DNA of 38,435 bases from Gnetum montanum (taxonomy: Eukaryota; Streptophyta; Gnetopsida; Gnetales; Gnetaceae), in contig MNCI01022655.1 in the NCBI GenBank assembly GCA_015680685.1, forward strand, positions 976,052 to 1,014,486. Direction: 5' to 3'. The notes below the pieces were generated by a model, which made no database searches, was not told the DNA's origin, and worked only from the letters and a program-made list of their open reading frames with translations. Each line of letters starts with the position of its first letter. Positions within the stretch are counted from its first letter, which is position 1. Positions 21,101-30,277 of the stretch are shown here, in pieces. A program made the position numbers and the translations under genes.

Positions 21101-22639
21101 ACACGAAGTGAAACACTGAGGAGGAAAATGCAGGGAAAGATCAGGGAGGAGGAACAGAAGAGTTAAAGGGAGACACCATAGAAACTGAGCCATTGGATGA
21201 CCAAGGTGGTGTCGATCAAATGTTCAACAACTTTCTTAAGGGAAAGCTGGACTTAGGCGATTCCCCAGAACGTGACAAGGAGCACAGTATGTTTTCTTTT
21301 TTTATTTTATTTTACATTTCTTGGTTAGTTGTCATTTCCATGGTATTCTACTTTTGTGTTTTCAATTCTTTCAGACGAGGGTAGCGAAACCAGGACGGTG
21401 TGGCTGGACGTACCTATGAAAATGGTTCCTCCTGAAAGGACCACGAAGGTTAGTTTGTCCCGCACTCGTGGGCCATTTACTTGGACAGAAATGCAAAGTA
21501 AGATGGATTTTGTGGCTGGAATCGCAGAAGAAGTTGTTGAACGAATTCAGGAGGCCCACCCTGAAATAGGTATAACGTTTTTGAATCGTTTTCCATTACA
21601 GAGTTTCACACCCTATTTTCGTTATCTTAACTAGTGTTCTGTTCATGTGCATAGGTGCCAAACTGAGGTGGGATCCCTTTGAGACCATCAGCATAGAGAG
21701 TTTACCTACATTATCCCCAGAAGTCGAACAGGTGCCAAGGCCTATTTATGAGGAAGTGGCGGAAGGTCTTGTACACAACGCCAAGTCACTATGGACTTGT
21801 AGGCGTTCCATCGAACAGTTGTGGCTGCAAATCCAAGCAAAGGAAAAGGAAGTCTCCAAGTTGTCAGTTAAGCATGATAATCTTAAGGCTCGGTATGAGT
21901 TCGCCTCTGCCAAACTAAGCGGTGATCGCTCTTGGCGAATGTATGAGGTCACGTATACTAGGTATTGGAACCTACTAAATCGTCATGCATCTCTAACATG
22001 GAGACTCACAGAGCATAAGGCCAAAATAGATCTCTTGAACCTCAAATGTCAAGATTGGAAAGCTTTCGCTTCAAAGGTACTCAAATGGGGTCAGGATAAA
22101 AAGAACCACAAACATCATTACAAGAAATCGTTAAAGGAAGTGTCCGTTGAAAAACGTCAACTGGAAATGTTTGTGGAGGGATTGGGTCTGCGCTCTGCTT
22201 TTGATACCTTCGCTCAAAACACAACTATTGAGATGGAATCACCTACAAGGGTGATTACAACTACTTCTGGGGAGATGTCTGTTGGCAAATTCCCTCTAAA
22301 GCGTCCCACTTGGTCAGCTGTTGACAAGGGGAAGGCCTTGGTGGATGTTGACCTAGGCCTTGATGGGACGGATTGGATGAGTGTCTCGGAAGAGGAAATC
22401 CTTCGTCGACTGGAATTTGGCTTAGGGGGATCTCCTATGGTAAGAATTTTGTCATTATGAAATTGATTTGCTGAATAATGTTTGAAATTTTAGCATTCTC
22501 TTGTTCTTACATTGATTGTATCCCTTTGTATTTTCAGGATGAAGGTGGTGACGATGTCCAAGAAGTTGGCCCCAGTGGAGCAGGGGCCCTTGATGCCAGC
22601 GGATCTAAAGGGGACGATCCTCCCATCCCAGATGCTTAG
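18119..22639 (+). pseudogene. Antisense multi-exon gene (aORF) of element B: FCP1/NIF-like domain, helical domain, coiled coil
   Basis: This gene lies opposite to pol, between protease and RT. The proposed exons are 18119-18249, 19033-19482, 19558-20950, 21041-21286, 21375-21569, 21655-22439 and 22538-22639. The introns are GT-AG (783, 75, 90, 88, 85 and 98 bp) and every join keeps the frame. Exon 2 resembles the FCP1/NIF (HAD) fold: LLVVELVGVLT, EFLAFILDNFEVVIW, RVWARLP, NTLFLAAHMHTLF and NPPGTVY. The catalytic first aspartate is glutamate and the late DD pair is absent, so phosphatase activity is unlikely. Exon 3 has GWLDEDW, a helical region (WIKGVKVVFHL, LFGIPKNGI, HLAEFLVV) and a frame change near 19825. 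Later exons give an acidic linker, a coiled coil (SIEQLWLQIQAKEKEVSKL, KVLKWGQDKKNHKHHYKK) and an acidic tail. About a dozen stops interrupt it, nearly all explained by C-to-T change. The fold assignment is by motif only. Confidence 0.7.
18250..19032 (+). repeat. First intron of the aORF: GCGTATACGC-rich
   Basis: The intron runs from CAA/GTAGGC to TTCTTGCAG/GG. It holds exact GCGTATACGC at 18329, 18370, 18563, 18758 and 18910, and dozens of GCGTA words. It is much longer than the other introns (75-98 bp) and has a T-run before the acceptor. The repeat is the one found in the B LTR and leader. Confidence 0.7.
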
Positions 22640-22930
22640 CTTTTAGTTAGTTTTTTTGTTTTGTTTTTTGGTTTTACTTTGTGGAACTATGCTGACTCGA
22701 ATTGATACGGGAATTGTAAATTGAAAATTTTGAGGTAGTTTGAGTAGATGGGTGAAAATAGTTAACCCTTATAATTGTACATCATTGCATGTAAAAAATT
22801 TCTTTTTGTTGATTTCGAGTTTAATTGCACACACGACACTGCAATGTAAAATGTTTTGGTTTACTTTTCTATTTTAAGTGTAATACGCGGATGTTATTAT
22901 AAATAATAAGCAAAAAAGGAAAACAAAGTA
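22640..22930 (+). other. Probable 3' untranslated region of the aORF
   Basis: AT- and T-rich sequence after the TAG at 22637-22639, with TTTTGTTTTG runs and A-rich AAATAATAAG near 22900, the kind of composition seen around plant poly(A) sites. No coding region is seen. Confidence 0.4.
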
Positions 22931-23236
22931 TAAGTGAATGAACTAGTTTAAGGCCATTTTGGGCCACATGCGTAGTTTAAGGTCATTTCAGGCCACATGC
23001 GTAGTTTAAGGCCATTTCGGGCCACATGCGTAACCAAGGAATATTTCGGATGACACGAATAGATTTCTTAGTTGACCAACCATTGCTGATCGTGGCTAGT
23101 TTTATGTCGTTGCGGACATGATAGTTTAACGTCATTCCAGACTTGGAGTGTAGTTTAATGTCTTCTCGGACTTGTTGTAGTTTATTGTCATTCTGGGTGA
23201 GTTGTAGTTTAACGTCGTTTCGGACAAGTGAGATGG
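22931..23236 (+). repeat. Minisatellite between the aORF and protease of element B
   Basis: About ten units of 26-30 bp on plus, consensus TAGTTTAA(G/C)G(C/T)CATTTCGG(G/A)C followed by a variable CACATGCG or TTG tail. This is the same core as the arrays at 17460-17640 and 13551-13902. Confidence 0.75.
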
Positions 23237-23238
23237 TA

Positions 23239-26200
23239 TTATTTTAATAGTTTTTTGATTCTTCTTATTTTTTCGTTAGGTGATGCATCAGCTGGTATGA
23301 TTTTGTATTCAGCGTCCCCTTCGCTGATCACATTGAATGGTAATTTGGCCCAAGGGACGTCTGATGGAGTGGTTCCTGTGTCAGTGTTTTCTTGTGTTTC
23401 GGTATTTGTTATGAGTTCTGTGTTAGTTTCTAGTTGAGGGGATGTATGTACGATGTCAGGTGCAGGTATTTCTGTTTTTGTTTTGGGTGAATTTTGTTCT
23501 GTGCTTAAAGGATTACTGCCTACCGGTTGTTGTTCACTTACGTTTTGCTATTTAGGCTCTTCGAGCTTGACCTCTGAGCCTTGGTCTGTGTCCATGTACG
23601 ATGAAATAATGGGTGTAGCAGCTTCCCTGTGTATGATGATTTCACCACCTTCATAAGGCACATGAATCCCTTGGTGTATAGGGGATGAGACTGCTTTTAG
23701 CTGGGCTAACCAGGGCCTTCCTAATATTAGGTTGAATCCTGGCATTTCATCGATTACTACAAAGTCGGCGGATGTGGAGAATTGATCCCTTGCTATGAAG
23801 TCTAAGTTGATTGTACCCTTAACTATCACACGTGACCTACTAAATGATTTCAGACATGTTATGGCAGTTGGTCCAATTAACTTTGTAAGCCCAAGTTATT
23901 CAACGATAGGATATGGTACTACGTTTGTGGCAGCCCCATTGTCTACGTGGACCCTATGTATTTTGAATTAGTTTACACGTATCATTATGAACATAGGGGC
24001 TATTGTTATCTCCCCTGTTTTCTTATCCACCTTAATGTTATCGTTGTGGAAACTTAGTGGTTTGGAAGTTGACCCTTGGGGCGAGTACATTATCGCATGA
24101 ATGGAGCGTTCATTTGGGGGCAAGTCCTCACTTACTGGGATCCACGTTAACATGCGCACTAAAGCTTCACGATGTGTTTGGGATGTTAAAACTAAGTCAT
24201 ACAAGCTTAACGAAGTATTCTTTTGTTTGAGTGCTTGCGTGACTTGTGTTAAGGCTGTTGTTAAGTCTCTACTGTTGGGCACATTTTTATCGACGGTGAC
24301 TGGGTCCATTGGGCCCAACAGTTTTATTTCATGCTTCGTTGCTCTGTAGTTTTTGCTTGGAGCCATTATTTTAGACGTATCGATTTTTTTAGATGGTTCA
24401 CCCTGATGGCCTACATTTGCTTGACTGTTAGGTGGCATCATGGGTACTGCGTTAAGTGGAGTGGGTCTAGGTGGCCCAACAGCTAATCGTTGATGCTCTT
24501 TCTCCAAGCGTTCACGCGTAATCCTATTCGCTAAGTGTTCTCGCATGTGGCGTGGGGGCATGGTTGGTTTTGAGGCCTCCAGTTGCCTTGGGATTCGTAC
24601 GATGTATGGAGTCGGGTGAGGTTGTGATTGGACAGTCAGATGTGGTTGAGCAGAAGGCTAGCTGGGCACCCTGATGATGTAAGGACCAGGTTTGCTTTGC
24701 ATCTGGGAGATGGAGGGTTGGTAATCATTAGGAATTTTGGGTGTGCTAACGACATATGGGGTTGGTTTAGGTGGAGGTTGGACCTCCACTGTTGCGACTG
24801 CGGGCGGCACTTGGACTACAAAGGGGGCAGGCTGAGTAGGAGGGGTTGACAGATTTGAGGTAGTGATGGCAGGAGGTGCCTGCACCACGTATGATTTTTC
24901 GTGTGTCGGGGTATTGGAAGTTGCTATGGCGGAGGGTACACGGATAACATATGGCTGTTGCGGAGTGTATGATGACTGAGGCATGGATGTTGATGTAGTA
25001 GGAGGATTACGTACTATAAATGGCTTGTTAGGAGTTTGTTGTTCATAGTCAGAGTAGACGGTGTTAATGGTCGACGTTTCAGGTTCATCATCTAGGAAGA
25101 TTGTGTCAATAACATACGATGCCTCTTTGGTATTCAGAGGATCCTTATACACCCCCATAGCCTGGTTCTGCCGTTGGACCAGGTTGGCCTCATCAAAGGT
25201 GATTTGGCCTCCATCGATCATTCGTTGTATGTCCTGCTTCAGGATGAAATAGTAATCCGTGTTGTGCCCATTGCGTTGGTGATAGTCGCAGAAGCGATCC
25301 ATTCTAAAACCTTTGGGTACTAGAGGCTCATCCGGTGTTGCTAGGCTTGGATTCTGAACGAGTTGACAGAACCAATCATGTCTCTGGATGGCCGTAGGGG
25401 ATAACTATTTGTATTTCATTAACCCAGCTTTCAAGAGTTGATCGAATAACTGGGATGGCTTCATAGGCAATGGTGTATATTGGGAGGGTTCTTTCCTCTC
25501 AAAGTTTCTCATACGATTTTGTGTTGTGTTCTGCAATGATGATGATTTTGGTGTGGTTGCGGGAGTAGATTTAGTATAGTTAGTAGGGGCCACTAGTGGT
25601 TTGTTTTGTTGTGCCACGTTTGCTTGTTGCATTTCCACTATTTCCGCTATAGTTTCTTTACCCTTTTCTTTATCTTTCTTACTGTGTTAATTTTTAAAGG
25701 CTAGATACACAGGATCATGGCTATTTTGAGCCACCTCTTCTATATTTTTAATTTGTACAAAGGCTTGGTTAAGGTTACGCCCATTGAGGTAATATAACTT
25801 AGATTTGAAAAATTCATTAAGAGCCCCCTTTAGAATGCTGAGTAGATATGTCTGGGGGATTGGCTCATGTAGCTCATTGAGAGTGGCGTTCCACCTTTGG
25901 ATGAACTTTTGTACAGCTTCCAGAGGTGCTTATTTAACTTGTATAAGGCTATCAAGTGTCGCTTCAGGTTTCAAGTTATACTTGAACCTAGTCACGAATT
26001 GATGTAACAACTCTTCCAAGGAAAATATGGAATTCCTCGGCAAGGCCCGGTACCAATCAAGTGCTCTCCCTATGAGGGACATAGGGAACACTCGCAAAAT
26101 GACATGGGGCCATGCCTGGAGCAATGCACATTCTAATCTAAATGTTGTTAGGTGAGCATTGGGGTCCATCTCCCCGTTATATTTGGTTAGTATTGGCAAC

Positions 26201-27456
26201 GCTACACCTTTCGGCAAGGTTAGAGGCGGAACGGAAGGGCTGATGGAGTCATCGTGGTAAAAGTCCACTACCTTCAACTCTCCGTTGATAGCTGTTGTGA
26301 GGCGCTTGAACTCGTTAGTTAATTCCTAGATTAGTTTCTTAGCATCCGTCTAGTCTTGAGCGCTAGGCAAGGTGGCCACTTGGGGATGTGGTATATTGTA
26401 TAGATTGGGTTGTTAGATAGTAGGTTGGAAGGCTGAAAGCTGTGCAGTTGGCGGTTGTACTTGTGGCATGTTCATAGCGGGTGGCACTAGGGATGGCACA
26501 TTGTAAGCGAGAGGTTGTTGTTGCTGTGGTTGCAACTGTACTTGGGGAATGTTGGCCAGTGGAATCGTGTGAGGTGGTATGTTGTAGTGAGGGAGTTGAT
26601 GTTTCTATGGTTGAGCACCCATCGCTGCCCATTGTCTGATCATGTTTTCCATAGGAACCCCCTGTTGGGTTACAGTGGTGGAAGGGGCTCCATGCATTTG
26701 GATATGTCAGATATAGTGAGCGGACATAGATGCTGGTATCACGTGAGGCATCCCGATCACTTGGGGTGGGAAGGTTGCTCCCACGTTATTGTGGTGGGGT
26801 GGTAGTTGCGAGGATGGGCCTACAGTTGTAGCGGGGATGATAGTGAGAGGGAGTGTACTGAATTGTGGGTTGGTTGCAGGAGGAGCATGAACCAGTGTGA
26901 ATGTTTTTGGCGGAGGCATTTGTGCCTGGGTGAGCTTGAAGGGTTGGAGGGGCATGATTTCCCTTGTGCCTGGATGAAACATGGGGTTGATATGGGTTTG
27001 TGGACTAAGGGTGTGATACGAGTCTTCATGCTCGAATTGAGCAGCGAACTCATCCTTGTGTTCCGGTTGAGGCTCTACTGTAGGCTAATCTCAAGATTGA
27101 CTCCTTTGCAGGAGGAGTTGTGTGATGAGCTTAGAGTAAGGCTCTAGGATAGGGATGACATCGTATGGGGAAGGAATGAACTCTTTCCCTCCTCTATAGA
27201 AGAGTTCGTATTGCCTCTTGACTTTTATTTCGGTTCAGTCCATGGCTAGGCTAGCTTATATCTTCACACATATGAAGTTGTATTGGTCTTGGATTATGAC
27301 GTTGGATGATGGGTTCCTCCCTTGCAACCTAAGGGATCGGTGAGGCCCCACTGTGGGTTGTACCGTAGGCTGTTGGACCATAGGCTATTGGACAACCATG
27401 GTGCCTACAATGTTGGTGACTTGGGTGGTTGTAGCGGTGGTGCTTGTGGTGTTCAT
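23239..27456 (-). pseudogene. gag: Element B: gag-protease polyprotein, one frame of 1,405 codons with about 17 stops
   Basis: The ATG at 27456 (MNTTSTTATTTQ) and the TAA at 23239 are in one frame with no net frameshift. Order: N-terminal part with NFICVKI, a proline/glutamine-rich part, capsid core (26277-25930; SLIGRALDWYRALPR, SLEELLHQFVTRFKYNL, then AVQKFIQRW), basic spacer, a knuckle CDYHQRNGHNTDYY whose last C is Y, a repeated PYVVxVP region (25026-24590), a connector, and an aspartic protease with HVDNGAATNVV (D-N-G instead of D-S/T-G) and FNLILGRPWLAQL. The 100 codons after protease end in a charged tail (KIRRIKKLLK). Several stops sit where element A has CAG. The tail falls against a minisatellite, as if the sense frame stops before the antisense gene. 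Confidence 0.88.
24590..25026 (-). repeat. In-frame protein repeat PYV(V/I)xVP in the gag-protease linker of B
   Basis: Seven spaced copies: KPFIVRNP, QPYVIRVPSA, KSYVVQAPPA, APFVVQVPPA, TPYVVSTP, GPYIIRVPS and TPYIVRIP, at 18-27 residue spacing in Pro/Thr-rich context. The element A counterpart is too decayed to judge, though PFVVCVP and FIQRVP remain near 10450 and 10520. Confidence 0.7.
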
Positions 27457-28051
27457 GATGACCTATTGAGGATATGACACGGTGTAGGGATGTAAAATTA
27501 GTGTACTGAGTGCAGCGTAAACCTACGTGGTAACGTACAGCGTATACGCTTCAACATCTGACGTATAACGACAGCGTAGACAGCATATGGGTGTGGAGCG
27601 TATAGGGTCGGCGTAGACAAGTCTACAGCATAAATGGTATAGCGTATACGCTAGGCAGTGTATACAGTGTCAGCATCTAGCTTAAACAGGGTTACAACAT
27701 ACAGAATGTAGCGTATATGGATGACAGCGTAAACGAGTTTACAGCATAGGATGTTCAGCATAAACTTAGCGGTGGTGTATAAAGCGTGGATGGGGTCTTA
27801 TGTGCAGCGTAGATAAAGTCTGCAACATATATGTAGTAGCGTAGGTGCTTGGGGTTTTACAGAGGATGAGTTTTAAATAGGGCAGCATAAACGCTGAACA
27901 ACGTAGACGCTGGATAGTTTTCGGGTAAGGTTTTAAATGGCACAGCGTAAACACTGGGAGGTTTTCGGAAAGGAAATAGCATGTGGTCGGTAGCGTAAAC
28001 GCCCAACAGCGTAAACACTGGGAAGCTTGCAGGTAAGGTTTTAGGCAGAGG
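27457..28051 (-). repeat. Element B leader, rich in GCGTA and GCGTATACGC words
   Basis: Untranslated region between the primer-binding site and gag. Exact GCGTATACGC occurs at 27540 and 27642; GCGTAAAC, GCGTAGAC and GCATAAAC words recur every 10-25 bases. No open frame matches a known protein. Confidence 0.65.
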
Positions 28052-28068
28052 CCCTCCTTCTAGCGCCA
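28052..28068 (-). other. Primer-binding site of element B
   Basis: On minus it reads TGGCGCTAGAAGGAGGG, five bases after the 5' LTR end. It keeps the CpG that A and C have lost. The primer tRNA is not assigned. Confidence 0.75.
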
Positions 28069-28073
28069 ATTTC

Positions 28074-29328
28074 TGTACCGTCCAAAATCGTCAGTCTTCG
28101 GCTGGAAGGAAACAGAGACCGTGGGATCATAGGACATGCATCGAAGACCCTACCTTCGCCTGAGGGCGAGCTGGAATGAACAAAGGCAGAGTACCTTGAG
28201 GGGTCCACACATAGATGAGACAAGGATTTCCCTGAACGTACACCAAAGTGCTATACGCTGGGTTATACGTAAACGGCGTAACAGGAGTAAATCGGAGCAT
28301 AAAAAGTGAAATTGATGTGAACAGAGCATAGACATAAACGAGCGTAAACAGAACACACGTAACAATTAATGCAAACTATAAATGATTTTTGGAAGAAAAT
28401 GTAACAATGGCATTATAGAATGAGAGTACAATGCACTGGCCTAACGCAGTTGTGACTAGAAGACAAGGCGGACGAAAAGCCCCGGTGGATGCAAAGATGA
28501 CTATGGGCTAGTTCACACTGTAGGCATAGCGTAGAGGCTGTATGCTCAACATACATGGTTGTCCAGCGTATACGATTTCCTGCTCTAGTTCTCAGTGTCT
28601 TTGCTCTCTGGTGTGCTCTAGAATTTGCCAACCGACCTCGATCTAGTGAAAAATTGGGGCTTTTATACAGGTTTTAACGCTAGACTCGGGTTGGGCAACA
28701 CATGGTGCGTTGATCAGGTGCAAAAGTGTAAAATTTACAAGTGTATAGTATGTTACATTTTTTGGGCATATACACTGCATCTGGTGGGCGTAGACTCTAG
28801 GCATATACACTGGGCATATACGCTGGATGTGCTAGGCGTATGCGAATTTGGGCGTAGATGCTGTGGACGCTAGGAATATACACTGATGGTGGCTGGGCAT
28901 ATACGCTGAGGCGTATACGCTGTGGATGCTGGGCATATACGCTGATGGGCGTTGGGTGTATACACCAGGGCATATACGCTGATGGTTGTTGCCTTGTGCC
29001 AAATCTTGCTCTATAGTACTGTTTCCATGCCGTCTTTGGAGATTTCATGCCAGGCGTATACATCTATTTTACCTGCTGAGCGTACGTGTGAGGCGTGTAT
29101 GCTAGGCATGTACACTGGATATCCACGCTGGGCGTATATGTTGAGGATGTCGAGCATATACGCTGGGAATGTTGGACGTATACGCTGACACTGCATACTT
29201 GATGAAAATTAAGTATCTTGATCTCCGAAGTTGCCATGTGACACCAAATGTAGCTATGGTCATCTGTGGGTCCCAGGGACCTGCTTCGTGTTGGAGAAGT
29301 ACTAAGCTCGAAATTTTGTAGTGTTTCA
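28074..29328 (-). repeat. 5' LTR of element B (1,255 bp)
   Basis: On minus it starts TGAAACACTACAAAATTT at 29328 and ends GGTACA at 28074. It matches 11226-12499 throughout. It contains a TATA box (28660-28667) and a GCGTATACGC-type cluster (about 28770-29190, with exact copies at 28911 and near 29174 as ACGTATACGC). Confidence 0.88.
28660..28667 (-). promoter_or_regulatory. TATA box of the B 5' LTR
   Basis: TATAAAAG on minus in CTGTATAAAAGCCCC. It should start the genomic RNA of B. The GCGTATACGC cluster lies upstream, in U3. Confidence 0.65.
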
Positions 29329-29333
29329 GGGTT
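29329..29333. repeat. Right target-site duplication of element B
   Basis: GGGTT, matching GGGTC at 11221-11225 with one transition. Confidence 0.75.
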
Positions 29334-29940
29334 GACCAACACTAGATTTGAAGGGTACACATTGATGATGGGGCTTCCATGAATGTCATCTCGTTCCCTA
29401 TTATGGACAAGTTAGGCTTGGTCAACTAGATAAAACCCACAACAACATCGTGCCTAAGGTCATTCAGCGAGGCATGCTTCCTGGTGAAAGGCATAGTCTA
29501 GATAGACTTCGTATCAGGGTACCAATTCCCCACAAATGCAATGTTCATCGTAGTTGAGGAAATGCCCAAGTTTAACCTGATCTTGGGGAGATCATGGTTA
29601 GCACAACTTAGGGTTGTCTCCTCACCTATACATCAGGAAATCCACCTACCATATGTAGGTAGGGAGATGGTAATCCATGATGATGAAGTAGGAACACAAG
29701 CTATCAGTAACATAGATATGGAGTAGGGTTCAAAGGTCGTAAGCTCTAAGAATGAAGCACCTGCTCACACACACATTAACTACTTAGTAGGAGAAATAGC
29801 CCAATAGGCCAATCTCCAAAATGAAAGTGTATGGGTTGAGTTTCCCTTCCAAGCGGAGGACAATGATGTGGAAGAGGGCCCTGGAAAAACATCTCAGCCT
29901 TACATTCCGCTCAACCCACGGTGGGTCAAGAAGTAGCTAT
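29329..29940 (+). pseudogene. Element A: protease, second part of gag-protease
   Basis: Aspartic protease of element A, continuing from 11225 across the B insertion. It has the active-site block HIDDGASMNV (D-D-G) and the flap-side FNLILGRSWLAQL, then IHQEIHLPY, all paired with element B residues. Stops near 29350 (two) precede it. A decayed tail to about 29937 ends NPRWVKK and a stop. B inserted only a few codons before the active-site aspartate. Confidence 0.8.
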
Positions 29941-30277
29941 GCATAGTGTAGCAACCCCACTTCTTCCTGCCTAGTTTCCATCCCTTATACATTCACTGCT
30001 TTTTTATTTTTCAACATACCATCCTTTTGGCATGCTGTGCTATAGCCCAAAACAGCCTAAAACTATGCTACGCTCTGGCACAAAATGGCCTAAAACTAGC
30101 ACATGAAAGTATGAACATTTTATACAAAATGCAGCATGTATGCAATGCACAAGTTAGCACAGAATCAATTTTTGTTTCACAAAATCCTCTCTTCTTTACT
30201 CAAAAATATTGTCTTTCAAGCAATGTTTGCAAAAGTTTTTACAAAAATTCAAAATCCTAAAGAAAAATCCCATGTTG
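29941..30277 (+). other. Element A: interval between protease and the antisense gene
   Basis: It contains two or three weak copies of CCTAAAACTA near 30045-30105, a probable remnant of the minisatellite that fills this place in B, and a single TATGCTACGCTC word. No coding region is recognised on plus. Confidence 0.4.

Larger units (their letters stand above)
11226..29328 (-). mobile_element. Element B: complete 18.1-kb Ty3/Tat LTR retrotransposon
   Basis: This is a nested LTR retrotransposon read on the minus strand. In its own order: 5' LTR 29328-28074, primer-binding site, GCGTA-rich leader, gag-protease 27456-23239, minisatellite, an antisense gene (18119-22639 on plus), minisatellite, RT 17512-16274, RNase H, second RNase H, integrase ending 13903, minisatellite, spacer, purine tract, 3' LTR 12499-11226. 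Both ends, both LTRs, the primer site, the purine tract and a 5-bp target duplication are visible. By eye the LTR ends differ by roughly 11 percent over 250 bases, so the insertion is not recent. The second RNase H and the size point to the Tat/Ogre group. It sits in the protease of A. Confidence 0.9.

Noticed and set aside
18119-22639. Explaining the plus-strand exons as an ordinary host gene into which B inserted
   Set aside because: The gene lies between protease and RT inside both B and A, with minisatellite borders in B; B itself has intact outer ends and target duplication. It belongs to the elements.
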